Positions 37,187-45,631 of a stretch of DNA of 64,000 nucleotides are shown here, piece by piece. Source of the stretch: JANXXV01 sp038230275 (lineage in GTDB: Bacteria > Acidobacteriota > Terriglobia > Bryobacterales > Bryobacteraceae); contig JBBRNO010000008.1 in assembly GCA_038230275.1 (NCBI GenBank), positions 1 through 64,000 on the forward strand. Direction: 5' to 3'. A model generated the notes under the pieces. The model worked only from the letters and a program-made list of their open reading frames with translations. It was not told where the DNA came from and made no database searches. Positions within the stretch are counted from its first letter, which is position 1, and the number at the start of each line of letters is the position of its first letter. The position numbers were made by a program, and so were the translations under genes.

Positions 37187-37704
37187 TAGGCAGCTCCTCT
37201 TGCGGCCGGTGCCGCCGCAACTAATTCGTGGCCCGCTTGCGCGCCTTCCCGAACCCAAAGTTTTCCGGTACCCACTTCCAGCCTGATGGTGCGCGATACG
37301 GTTCCGCCCATCTCTTCTCCGTGGATCAAAATCCCAGCCTTCCACAAAATCTTCCGCGCACTCAGCTGATTGCGTTTGCCAATGTTGAAGACGCCGCCGT
37401 CGTCCATTACCTGCGCACCACCCACCAGCCGGACAGTCAGATGTCTCTTCTCCGCACCCTGTTGAAAGGCGCGGTTGAACAGCAACGGAATTCCCGTGTT
37501 CGCGAACATATATGGATTGCTTTGCGCTCGGGCCGTATCCAGATTCGATTCCGGCAACATCAGGTGCAACATCCCGCCCACGCGCGAAACACGGTCGTGA
37601 ACGGTCACCGCGATGCAGGACCCCAGCGCGTAGGTAACCAGCACTGTCTCCGGGTCGTTACTCACCGCACAGTCGGCGATCCCAATTACTTGCGTTACGC
37701 TCAT
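37186..37704 (-). CDS. cheD: Chemoreceptor glutamine deamidase CheD
   Basis: The 172-residue CheD deamidates receptor glutamines and can partner with CheC-type phosphatases. The catalytic residues are visible: T24, C30 in TYALGSCIAVTVHD and H47 in GGMLHLMLPES. GGAQVMDDGGVFNIGKRN matches the family core. The long upstream extension (to 38049) lies within cheR and is rejected. It overlaps the cheR stop by 4 bases. Confidence 0.92.
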   Translation of the reverse strand: MSVTQVIGIADCAVSNDPETVLVTYALGSCIAVTVHDRVSRVGGMLHLMLPESNLDTARAQSNPYMFANTGIPLLFNRAFQQGAEKRHLTVRLVGGAQVMDDGGVFNIGKRNQLSARKILWKAGILIHGEEMGGTVSRTIRLEVGTGKLWVREGAQAGHELVAAAPAARGAA

Positions 37705-38555
37705 GCCGTTCTCCGCTTGTTCGGAGTTCCATTCCCCGTCTTCTGGTAAACGGCCGGCTGGACGTATTGAAGATCGTGACGGATGGAGGTTAAGCTCTCG
37801 GCGTGACCTACAAATAGATAGCCCCCTGGCTCCAAACAGGCCCCAAGCCGGTTGACAACATCCTCTTGCGTCTTCTGGTCGAAATAGATCATGACATTCC
37901 GGCAAAAAATGACCTGATACGCTGCCGAATTTGGGAACGGGTCCATTAAGTTCACGCGCCGGAATTCGATCTTCGCCGCCAAATCCGGCTTCACCCGGTA
38001 GAACCCTTGTGATTTTCCCTGCCCGCGCAGGAAGTAGCGGCTCAGCCACCCGGCAGGCAACCCCGCCACACGCTCGTCACTGTAAATCCCCTTGCGCGCG
38101 ATGGTCAGCACCCGTGTGGAAATATCGCTCGCCTGGATGCGGACATCGGGCGTCCGCCGGCTTCCCAGTTCGTTGGCAATACTCAACAAAATTGAATAAG
38201 GTTCCTCGCCGGTGGAACTGGCCGCGCACCAAATATCCAGCTTCGACCGGTTCAGATAGGCCGGTAACACCGTGCCGGTCAGAAATTGAAAGTGCTGTTG
38301 CTCCCGGAGAAAGCTGGTATGGTTGGTGGTCAGCGAATCGATCATCGCGATCAGCGCTTCCCCGGTACTGTCACTGGAAACATGGCGGAAATATTCGTCG
38401 AAGGAAGCGAATCCACCGGCGCGAATATGCTTGCCGAGGCGCGAGGAAACCAGCCGCTCCTTCCCCTGGCGCAGATCGAGCCCGAACTTTCGATAGGCCA
38501 AGTCCCGAATCAGCTCAAAGTCCCGCTGTTTCAACTCCGGAATTTCTGTGACCAT
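37701..38555 (-). CDS. cheR: Chemoreceptor methyltransferase CheR
   Basis: This 284-residue SAM-dependent methyltransferase methylates receptor glutamates. The N-terminal helical domain (about 10-75) is followed by the SAM-binding domain, with IWCAASSTGEEPYSI and VIFCRNVMIYFDQKTQEDVV. No C-terminal TPR or pentapeptide motif is present. It lies 13 bases after cheA and overlaps cheD, consistent with the operon order A-R-D. Confidence 0.95.
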   Translation of the reverse strand: MVTEIPELKQRDFELIRDLAYRKFGLDLRQGKERLVSSRLGKHIRAGGFASFDEYFRHVSSDSTGEALIAMIDSLTTNHTSFLREQQHFQFLTGTVLPAYLNRSKLDIWCAASSTGEEPYSILLSIANELGSRRTPDVRIQASDISTRVLTIARKGIYSDERVAGLPAGWLSRYFLRGQGKSQGFYRVKPDLAAKIEFRRVNLMDPFPNSAAYQVIFCRNVMIYFDQKTQEDVVNRLGACLEPGGYLFVGHAESLTSIRHDLQYVQPAVYQKTGNGTPNKRRTA

Positions 38556-38568
38556 GGTGGTCTCCTTT

Positions 38569-40734
38569 TCAAACCGGTTCGCTGCGGAACACGCCTTGCA
38601 TATCGAGAATCAGACCGATTCGGCCATCGCCGAGAATGGCGCCGCCGGCCACACCCGAAACACCCTGAAACATCTTCCCCAGTGTCTTGATCACTACTTC
38701 CTGCTTCCCTAACAGTTCATCCACCATCAGGCAAAATGGTCTTCCATCCTGCTCGATCACGATGAAAACCGACTCCTCCGGTTTGGTCGAGCGCGGTTTG
38801 ACACCGAATCGCTCATACAGCCGGATCACGGGTAGTAAATTGTTCCGGACCATTATCACCTCGGCCCGCCCTTCTACAGTCGACACCATCTCGGGAGTCG
38901 GCCGCAGCATTTCCCGCACCGCAAATATCGGAATGATGTATCGCTCGGCTCCAACGCCAACCACTAATCCGTCGATGATGGCCATGGTCAACGGAAGCTT
39001 CAGTGAGAAGACAGTTCCCCGCCCCGCGGTTGACTGGATGTCCACACTTCCGCGCAGTTTTTGAATCTGCTTCTTCACTACGTCCATGCCAACCCCGCGG
39101 CCAGAGACGTCGCTCAATATTTCCGCCGTCGAAAAACCTGGCGCAAAAATCAGGTTGAAACAATCCGCATCGGGAATGTTAACGTTAGCGGCAACGAGGC
39201 CATTCTTTACCGCCTTTGCAAGGATCTTGGTTCGATTCAACCCTTGGCCGTCGTCCGAAATCTGAACAATGATTTGTCCAGCCAGGTGAAAGGCGCGCAG
39301 CTCTATTCGGGCAAGCGGGTTCTTTCCGGCGGCTTCCCGAATCTCCGGACTTTCGATGCCATGGTCTACTGAATTGCGGATCATGTGCATCAGCGGGTCC
39401 GCCAATTCTTCGACAATCGTCCGGTCAAGCTGTACGTCTTCCCCGAAAGTTTCCAGCTGCGCCTGTTTGCCGAATTTGCGCGTTAGATCCCGCACCAGCC
39501 GCGCCATCTTCTGAAAGACAGGCCCGATCGGAACCATGCGCATTGCCATCGCCGTCCGCTGCACCTCTTCGGTGATTCGCGAAAGCTGTGTGAGATTCCG
39601 TTGCAGTTGTGCCTTCTTGCTGGTGGCAAGATCCGGATCGTGACGAACCACCGACTGGGCAATCACCATCTCGCCCACCATGTCGACAAGATAGTCCAAC
39701 TTTTCGGTATCGACCTTTACCGTCCGGCCGGCGGTGGATCGCTTTGCTCCGGCGGCAGGTTCGGGCGTTGCCGCGGCGGTTGGTTCGGCCAAGAGCACCG
39801 CCTTTACCTGAGGCTTCGCCGCGGACACCACCGGGGCATCAAACGCTTCCAGAGGTATGGCGGGATCGACATTCGCATCCACATCGGCATCGACATCGGC
39901 ATCGACATCGGCATCGAAATCTTGATCGACATCCGCATTAACCGCCAGGTCCAAATCCAGATCCATTTCCAAACGCATCCCCAGATCTGGCACCACGCGC
40001 GCGGATAGTTCCGGTCCTCCACCCCGGCCTGCCTCGAGAACCCGATGCAGCAATTCTGCATTGCGGCTAATTACCTCGGGCACTTCGGCAAACGGAGAGT
40101 CTTCCAGAAATTTGATCCAGCGGTTCAGATAGTCCGTGCTCTCCAGAACTACATCGATCACATGCGGAGTAATCACCAGGCGGGACTCACGGGCATGGTC
40201 GAGCAACGTCTCCACTTCGTGCGCTACCTGTTGCACGTATTCCAGTTCCAGAAATCCGGCCAGTCCCTTGATCGTGTGGAAGCTGCGAAAGATGGAATGA
40301 ATCGCCTCCATGTCGCCCGCATCCTGTTCGAGGGCAAGCAATAAGCCTTCAATCGAATTGAGGTGCTCCCTGGACTCCATTACGAAGTCGCCGATAAGCT
40401 CCCGGTCGAGCGAAAGTTTCTGCGGACGGCCGGCATCCGGGTCAGGCACTTTGCCCGCGGAAAGGAGTGCTTCCTGCAGCCGCAGAATCCCAGCCTCGAA
40501 ATACTGTCGCGCCTCTTCCGGTGCACCGGCAACTTGGCCAGCTACTTCCCGGGCGAGCCCGGCGATGTCACGCTGACCCTGCGCCTCGGCCGCCTCCGAC
40601 AAATCGATCAACGCCGCGGTCCACGGCTGGCTGTCTGATTTCTGATCGCCACCCATCAGAAATTGCATAGCGAGAGATTCCACCCGCTGTTCGATGGCGG
40701 CCCGAGCGGCCTGAAGATTCACTGTTTCTGACAT
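38569..40734 (-). CDS. cheA: Chemotaxis sensor histidine kinase CheA
   Basis: The 721-residue CheA phosphorylates CheY and CheB. It has an unusual N-terminal helical region of about 100 residues before the HPt domain (about 110-235), where the phospho-acceptor is H153 in SFHTIKGLAGF. A low-complexity linker (about 258-290) consists of DADVD repeats. Dimerisation (about 345-405), ATPase (about 420-580; HMIRNSVDHGIE, DDGQGLN, GRGVGMDVVKK) and CheW-like (about 590-715) domains follow. The CheY/CheB-binding P2 domain is not recognisable and may be replaced by the linker. No receptor gene is near it. Confidence 0.96.
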   Translation of the reverse strand: MSETVNLQAARAAIEQRVESLAMQFLMGGDQKSDSQPWTAALIDLSEAAEAQGQRDIAGLAREVAGQVAGAPEEARQYFEAGILRLQEALLSAGKVPDPDAGRPQKLSLDRELIGDFVMESREHLNSIEGLLLALEQDAGDMEAIHSIFRSFHTIKGLAGFLELEYVQQVAHEVETLLDHARESRLVITPHVIDVVLESTDYLNRWIKFLEDSPFAEVPEVISRNAELLHRVLEAGRGGGPELSARVVPDLGMRLEMDLDLDLAVNADVDQDFDADVDADVDADVDANVDPAIPLEAFDAPVVSAAKPQVKAVLLAEPTAAATPEPAAGAKRSTAGRTVKVDTEKLDYLVDMVGEMVIAQSVVRHDPDLATSKKAQLQRNLTQLSRITEEVQRTAMAMRMVPIGPVFQKMARLVRDLTRKFGKQAQLETFGEDVQLDRTIVEELADPLMHMIRNSVDHGIESPEIREAAGKNPLARIELRAFHLAGQIIVQISDDGQGLNRTKILAKAVKNGLVAANVNIPDADCFNLIFAPGFSTAEILSDVSGRGVGMDVVKKQIQKLRGSVDIQSTAGRGTVFSLKLPLTMAIIDGLVVGVGAERYIIPIFAVREMLRPTPEMVSTVEGRAEVIMVRNNLLPVIRLYERFGVKPRSTKPEESVFIVIEQDGRPFCLMVDELLGKQEVVIKTLGKMFQGVSGVAGGAILGDGRIGLILDMQGVFRSEPV
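39873..39918. repeat. 12-bp microsatellite inside cheA
   Basis: The unit CATCGGCATCGA repeats in tandem with small variations. On the coding strand it encodes the Asp-Val/Asp-Ala linker DADVDADVDADV. The unit length keeps the frame. Confidence 0.85.
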
Positions 40735-40745
40735 TTTGTTTGCGT

Positions 40746-41276
40746 CTATGCCGCCTGACGATTGAGTATGGCTTCAATTCCGTGGAGTTCCTGCGCGGAA
40801 ATAATGTGGTCGATGTCGAGCAGGATCTTGACCTTTCCCTTGACCTTTGCCATTCCAAGCAAGTAGGGAGTGCTGACACCACCGCCAAAATCGGGAGTGT
40901 CCTGAATATCGGCTTCCAGCAGATTCAGCACCTCGCACACTTCGTCGACGATGATCCCAACCTGGCCGGCTGACTCTCCCTGCAGTTGCACCACAATAAT
41001 GCAGGTGCGCTGCGTGTACTCGGTTTTTGGCAGGCCAAACTTCAGACGTAGATCGGTAACCGGAATGACCTTGCCGCGCAGGTTGATCACACCCTTCACG
41101 TCGGGCGGAGTCTGCGGAACGGTGGTGATGTGCTGGATACCAATGATTTCGCGCACCTTCAACACCTGAATGGCGTACTCTTCCTTGGCCAGCAGAAAAG
41201 TGAGATACTTTCCAGCCCGGACTTCCATCTCTCCCTTGCGGGGATCTTCAAGCACACTTCCAGCAGCTGCTTTCAC
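40746..41276 (-). CDS. cheW: Chemotaxis scaffold protein CheW
   Basis: This 176-residue coupling protein joins CheA to receptors. The CheW core is at about 23-165, with VLKVREIIGIQHITTVPQTPPDVKG shortened here to its conserved part VREIIG, then INLRGKVIPVTDLR and VDEVCEVLNL. The N-terminal 20 residues are a non-conserved charged extension. It lies 12 bases before cheA. The helical C-terminal tail is longer than in E. coli CheW. Confidence 0.95.
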   Translation of the reverse strand: MKAAAGSVLEDPRKGEMEVRAGKYLTFLLAKEEYAIQVLKVREIIGIQHITTVPQTPPDVKGVINLRGKVIPVTDLRLKFGLPKTEYTQRTCIIVVQLQGESAGQVGIIVDEVCEVLNLLEADIQDTPDFGGGVSTPYLLGMAKVKGKVKILLDIDHIISAQELHGIEAILNRQAA

Positions 41277-41314
41277 AAATTTTCTCCTTTGTTGTTTCGT
41301 GTTTGTGTTCCGGG

Positions 41315-41845
41315 CTAGTTCACAGCCGGCTCATGAACGTTGACGTGTGGCCGTGGCCTCACAGAGTCCTTTTGAGGCGCCAGACAGATCTGTATGTGGA
41401 TCTTCTCCCCATCCAAGGCGAAAGGTACGACACTCCATTCGAAAGTTCCCACAGTCCTCGCCGCGAAGTTCCGGCCAAAGATGACGGTTGGAATACTCAA
41501 CCCCATCGGTCCCAGGTCTTCTTCCAATAAAGTTTTTACATTGCCGATGATCATGTTGGTTATTTCGGCGATGGCGTCCAATACGTCTTCATTTACGGAG
41601 GTGTATTCGGCCATCAGGAACAGTGAGGATATCTTGCAGGCAAACGAGGAAGTGCACGATACGCTTCCCGTTCCCACCCAACTTCCGGCGAGGCCGACAA
41701 AAGAGTGAATTCCGTCGCCCGCCGGCGGGGAAGCGGTATCCATATAAGCATCGCATTGCTCAAGTTCGATGCCAAGCATGGTGGAAAACACTTCATTCGT
41801 CGAATCACGGACAATTTTGACGAGGTGATCATGATCTGGAATCAT
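41315..41845 (-). CDS. CheX-like phosphatase (first copy)
   Basis: The 176-residue protein carries the ExxN phosphatase helix AIAEITNMIIGNVKTLL near residue 95 and the two-layer CheC/CheX beta-sheet pattern. It differs strongly from the CheX encoded at 36349, so the two were not recently duplicated. It should dephosphorylate CheY-P. It lies between cheY (20 bases upstream) and cheW in the operon. Confidence 0.78.
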   Translation of the reverse strand: MIPDHDHLVKIVRDSTNEVFSTMLGIELEQCDAYMDTASPPAGDGIHSFVGLAGSWVGTGSVSCTSSFACKISSLFLMAEYTSVNEDVLDAIAEITNMIIGNVKTLLEEDLGPMGLSIPTVIFGRNFAARTVGTFEWSVVPFALDGEKIHIQICLAPQKDSVRPRPHVNVHEPAVN

Positions 41846-41865
41846 TGGTTTAATGCACCGGAGTC

Positions 41866-42234
41866 CTAGATAAGGCCCGAGAGCTTCTCCTTAATTTGTT
41901 CTGCCGTAAATGGCTTGCGCACGTAGCCGGAAGCGCCAAGCTGAACCGCTTCCATCACCTTGTTCTGGCTACCCTCGGTTGTAATCATCACGATCGGCAC
42001 GTGCTGCCATTCCGGCATTGCGCGCACCTGGGTCAAGAATTGCAGGCCGTCCATGTTTGGCATGTTGATATCGGAAAGAATCAGCCCCACCGAAGCTCTT
42101 AACTTCAGCGCTGCGAGGGCTTCAACGCCATCCCCTGCTTCAAACACCTCACCAATCGGAACTTCCGCCTGGCGGAGTACACGCTGCAGAATCTTGCGAA
42201 TGGCAGCTGAATCATCAACAATTAAGACATCCAA
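41866..42234 (-). CDS. cheY: CheY-like response regulator (first copy)
   Basis: The 122-residue single receiver domain has D7-D8, phospho-acceptor D55 in LILSDINMPNMDG, TTEG (threonine switch) and RKPF lysine. It starts with a TTG at 42232-42234, preceded by AAGGAGG about 10 bases upstream; the nearby ATG is out of frame. It is the first gene of the nine-gene che operon. Confidence 0.92.
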   Translation of the reverse strand: MDVLIVDDSAAIRKILQRVLRQAEVPIGEVFEAGDGVEALAALKLRASVGLILSDINMPNMDGLQFLTQVRAMPEWQHVPIVMITTEGSQNKVMEAVQLGASGYVRKPFTAEQIKEKLSGLI

Positions 42235-42300
42235 GGAACCGGGGCCTCCTTAGCCTCACTAAGAAAACTTATCGGTTGAGGAGGCGAGGTCTTTAAGAAG

Positions 42301-43365
42301 TTAAACGAGATGGGCTATGACTGCATCCGTCATCTGCTGCGTAGTGCTTGCACCGCCAAGATCGGGTGTGCGCACGATTCCTTCGGCGAGGACGGCCGCT
42401 ACGGCCCGCTCAATGGATCTGGCCGCTTCGTTTTCCTCCAGATGATCGAGCATCATAAAAGCGGAGATAATCGCGGCCAGCGGATTGACGATTCCCTTTC
42501 CGGCAATATCCGGAGCAGATCCGTGGACGGGCTCAAACATCGACGGGTAACGGTGTTGCGGATCGAGGTTGGCACTGGCGGCCAGTCCAATACTTCCGGT
42601 CACAATAGCCGAGATGTCGCTTAAGATGTCGCCGAACAGATTCGAGGCCACCACTACGTCGAAGCTTTCCGGCCGTCGGATGAAGTTCATGGCGGCGGCG
42701 TCCACCAATAGCGATTCAGTCTCAATGGAGGGAAACTCTTCCGCCACTTCCTTGAAAACGCGGTCCCACAGCACCATGCTGAAGCCTTGCGCGTTGGACT
42801 TGGTGATGGACGTCAGTTTCCGCTTCTTGTCGCGGCGCGCGGCAAGTTCGAAGGCAAACCGGATGATGCGCTCGCAGCCGTGGCGGGTAAACACCGCGGT
42901 CTGAATGGCGACTTCCTGCGGCGTGTGATGGTGAACAAAGCCGCCCACCTGAGCGTACTCCCCTTCAGTATTCTCGCGAACCACCACCATGGAGATATCG
43001 CCGCCCTTCTTGCCTGCCAGCGGGCTTTGGACTCCGGGAAACAGAAATGCGGGCCGGACGTTGGCATATTGATCGAAGCCGCGCCGGATGGGCAGCAGCA
43101 GACCGTTCAAGGTGATGTGATCGGGGATGTCCGGATGCCCGATGGCTCCCAGCAGAATGGCGGAGTAGGGGCGGAGCAGATCGAGTCCGTTCACCGGCAT
43201 CATGCGGCCGTGGTGGAAGTAGTGATCCGACCCCCAGGCGAAATCCTGGAACGCGAACTCGATGGAGCGGTCGCGGCCGACGGCCTCAAGCACTTGTTTA
43301 GCGGCGGGAATGACTTCCTGGCCGACGCCGTCCCCTGCAATAACCGCGATTGCGAAGTTCTTCAT
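42301..43365 (-). CDS. Tartrate dehydrogenase/decarboxylase-like enzyme
   Basis: The 354-residue enzyme belongs to the isocitrate/isopropylmalate dehydrogenase superfamily. The start AIAVIAGDGVGQEVIPAA, the YHHGRMMP-like YFHHGRMMPVNG, and GLLLPIRRGFDQYANVRP are typical of the tartrate dehydrogenase (TtuC) group, as is FEPVHGSAPDIAGKG for the common metal/cofactor site. It would oxidise D-malate or tartrate using NAD and Mn2+. The ATG at 43365 is used; the ORF extension to 43554 is antisense to the next gene. It is divergent from the SDR gene with 37 bases between them. Confidence 0.85.
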   Translation of the reverse strand: MKNFAIAVIAGDGVGQEVIPAAKQVLEAVGRDRSIEFAFQDFAWGSDHYFHHGRMMPVNGLDLLRPYSAILLGAIGHPDIPDHITLNGLLLPIRRGFDQYANVRPAFLFPGVQSPLAGKKGGDISMVVVRENTEGEYAQVGGFVHHHTPQEVAIQTAVFTRHGCERIIRFAFELAARRDKKRKLTSITKSNAQGFSMVLWDRVFKEVAEEFPSIETESLLVDAAAMNFIRRPESFDVVVASNLFGDILSDISAIVTGSIGLAASANLDPQHRYPSMFEPVHGSAPDIAGKGIVNPLAAIISAFMMLDHLEENEAARSIERAVAAVLAEGIVRTPDLGGASTTQQMTDAVIAHLV

Positions 43366-43402
43366 GATAGGATTCCGAAAGGATTTGATAATACCATTGA
43401 CC

Positions 43403-44185
43403 ATGAATGAAACGGAACCAAGCATGATTCTCACCGGGAAAACGGCGTTGATTGCCGGCGCCAGCCGCGGCATCGGACTGGCGATCGCCAGACAGACGGC
43501 CGCGGCGGGAGCGCACACGATTCTGGCTTCTCGAAATATCGCCGAGTTGACCAAACAAGCGGACGCGCTGAACGCGGCGGGCTACAGCGCCGAGGCGCGG
43601 GCGCTGGACATGAGCGACCGCGATGGCATCTTGCAATTTGCCGCGGAACTGCCGGATGTCGACATTCTGGTGAACGTGGCCGGGACCAATGTCCGCAAGC
43701 GATTTGAAGAATACACGGTTGCGCAGTACGAGAACATCATGAACACCAATCTGCACGGCATTGTGACGCTGACGCAGGGTGTGGGTGCGAAGATGGTGAA
43801 GCGGGGCGCCGGCGGCAAGATCGTGATGATCGGCAGCCTGATGTCGCTGCTGGGGCTGCCCTATCTGACTGTGTATGCGATGACGAAGGCGGCCATCGCG
43901 GGACTGACGCGAGCGCTGGCCGCGGAATGGGGACGTTTCGACATTCAAGTAAACTGCATTGCGCCAGGGTTTATCATCACCGATCTGAACCGAGACATGT
44001 GGCAGAAGGCGGAGATGAAGGATTGGTTGGCCGGGGCGCAGGCATCGCCGCGAACCGGAGTGCCCGAAGACATCGCGCCGCTGTCGGTATTCCTGAGCGG
44101 GCCTGGATCGGGATACATCACCGGACAGGTGATTGCGGTGGACGGTGGTTACACGACCACTGCCAAATGGCCATTCGAACCCTAG
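43403..44185 (+). CDS. SDR-family oxidoreductase (gluconate 5-dehydrogenase-like)
   Basis: This 260-residue short-chain dehydrogenase has GASRGIGLAIA, NVAGTN, the serine in MIGSLMS, and YAMTKAA. The C-terminal GQVIAVDGGYTTT is standard. Overall it resembles gluconate 5-dehydrogenase or related sugar-acid dehydrogenases. An ATG at 43424 (MILTGKT) is an alternative start. Its last 19 bases overlap the next gene in another frame, so the two are translationally coupled. Divergent pairing with the tartrate dehydrogenase-like gene suggests sugar-acid metabolism. Confidence 0.87.
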   Translation: MNETEPSMILTGKTALIAGASRGIGLAIARQTAAAGAHTILASRNIAELTKQADALNAAGYSAEARALDMSDRDGILQFAAELPDVDILVNVAGTNVRKRFEEYTVAQYENIMNTNLHGIVTLTQGVGAKMVKRGAGGKIVMIGSLMSLLGLPYLTVYAMTKAAIAGLTRALAAEWGRFDIQVNCIAPGFIITDLNRDMWQKAEMKDWLAGAQASPRTGVPEDIAPLSVFLSGPGSGYITGQVIAVDGGYTTTAKWPFEP

Positions 44186-44970
44186 TTCTGCTGTTGGTTT
44201 CACTGGCGGCTCTTTTTGCCGAAGAGCGCGTGGAGTTCGTCTGCCCGATGGATCGCGACGTGCGGACGCTGGGCCCGGGGAAGTGTCCGAAGTGTGGCAT
44301 GGCGCTGGTGGCCGGCTTGCCCGAGCCTCAAGAATATCCGGTGGACCTGAAGATGGGACGGGACGGATTGCTGACGTTCCACATGCTGGAACCGAAGACG
44401 GGCAGGCCGGTAACGCACTTTCTGGAAGTGCATGAAAAGCTCTTCCACCTGTTCCTGGTAAGCAAAGATCTGCGCTACTTCGGGCACGAACATCCGGCAT
44501 TGCAGCCCGATGGAAGTTTCACGTTTGCATCGAAGCTTGCGGGCGGCGGGCAATACCGGCTGCTGTGCGACTTCTACCCGGAAGGGGGCACGCCCCAGTT
44601 GGTGGCGAAGACCCTCATTCTGGCTGGCGGGCCCTTGCCGGCACCGGCTCGCGACCCGATCAACATGGCAGTCTCGCTGGTGACGGATCCGGTAAAGGCG
44701 ATTGCCGGGACGAAGACTATGCTCTTCTTCAAGCTGGACCCGGCGGATGGATTGCAGCCCTATCTCGGCGCCTGGGGACATATGCTGGCGGCAAGTTCGG
44801 ACTTAATCGATATGATTCACGGGCACCCGGCCTTCGGCGAAGGCGGCGCTACCATTCAGTTCAACGTGATCTTTCCGCGGGCTGGAGTCTACAAGTTGTG
44901 GGTGCAGTTTCAGCGGCTGGGGGTGGTGAACACGGTGGAGTTCAGCGTGCCGGTTTCGAACCTGCAGTGA
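44167..44970 (+). CDS. Exported heavy-metal-binding-domain protein
   Basis: The 267-residue protein has a signal peptide (MAIRTLVLLLVSLAALFAEE) followed by a heavy-metal-binding domain, with FVCPMDRDVRTLGPGKCPKCGM containing the CPM and CPKCGM ligands (as in the N-terminal extension of CusB). The rest (about 65-267) is a beta-rich region with histidine-containing segments (FGHEHPALQ, GHMLAASSDLIDMIHGHPAFGE) that may bind copper. It probably sits in the periplasm. It overlaps the SDR upstream by 19 bases and the cytochrome c gene downstream by 29 bases on the other strand. A role in copper supply to the neighbouring copper enzymes is inferred. Confidence 0.8.
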   Translation: MAIRTLVLLLVSLAALFAEERVEFVCPMDRDVRTLGPGKCPKCGMALVAGLPEPQEYPVDLKMGRDGLLTFHMLEPKTGRPVTHFLEVHEKLFHLFLVSKDLRYFGHEHPALQPDGSFTFASKLAGGGQYRLLCDFYPEGGTPQLVAKTLILAGGPLPAPARDPINMAVSLVTDPVKAIAGTKTMLFFKLDPADGLQPYLGAWGHMLAASSDLIDMIHGHPAFGEGGATIQFNVIFPRAGVYKLWVQFQRLGVVNTVEFSVPVSNLQ

Positions 44971-45631
44971 TCAGTTCAATTGCCACCGGGGTTGTCATTT
45001 CGATCACCGTTCCTTTGGGAAGCTGAATGGGCTTCCGGTAGAGGAACGTATGTTTCCATTCGGACTTGTAGTTGTACAACCAGAGCAGCGGCTCAACGGT
45101 GCCATCGGGCCGGCGCGCGGTGATTTGCGCGTCTGATGCCGCCGCCGTGGGACGGATGGCTTCGAGTGTGAGGGGTCCGGTCAGGGTTTTATTTCCATGA
45201 ACGGGCAGGCCGGACTTGGTGTATTTGGGGCTTGCGCGAACAGCGGGCCGGGTGGGCAGAAGGTTTGGGTCGCCTTCGGGCGCGCCGCCTTCCACCCACT
45301 CGGCTATGAGGGTTATTTCCTCTTGCGAGAGACTGATGTCGTTCTTAAAGTCGCCAAAGCCCTTGACGCTTCCCCATGGCGGCATGCGGCGTTCCAGGAC
45401 TTCTTCCTTGATTGCCTTCGCCCACGGACGGGCCTGCTGATAGGTGGCGAACGAGATGTCACCCGTATGGCAGGAGATGCATCTTGCGTTCACGATGCGC
45501 GAGATCTCCTTCGACCAGGTGATCTTGGTGGTGATCACGTCGTGCGCCTGTAGCAAGGGCGCTAGAGTGAGCAGCAGCGGGACCAGGGGGACCGCCGTCC
45601 TGAGTTTCCGAGTGTAGACGATTTGTCTCAA
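44942..45631 (-). CDS. Exported monohaem cytochrome c-like protein
   Basis: The 229-residue protein has an N-terminal signal (about 10-29) and one haem site CISCH near residue 50. The segment ARPWAKAIKEEVLERRMPPWG is shared with the cytochrome domains of the two upstream genes. The C-terminal half is a beta-rich region of unknown fold without a copper-monooxygenase site. It overlaps the upstream gene by 4 bases, so it is the third gene of the operon. Confidence 0.82.
   Translation of the reverse strand: MRQIVYTRKLRTAVPLVPLLLTLAPLLQAHDVITTKITWSKEISRIVNARCISCHTGDISFATYQQARPWAKAIKEEVLERRMPPWGSVKGFGDFKNDISLSQEEITLIAEWVEGGAPEGDPNLLPTRPAVRASPKYTKSGLPVHGNKTLTGPLTLEAIRPTAAASDAQITARRPDGTVEPLLWLYNYKSEWKHTFLYRKPIQLPKGTVIEMTTPVAIELITAGSKPAR

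Noticed and set aside
39873..39918. CRISPR-like or regulatory repeat
   Set aside because: It is an in-frame microsatellite that encodes the acidic linker of CheA.
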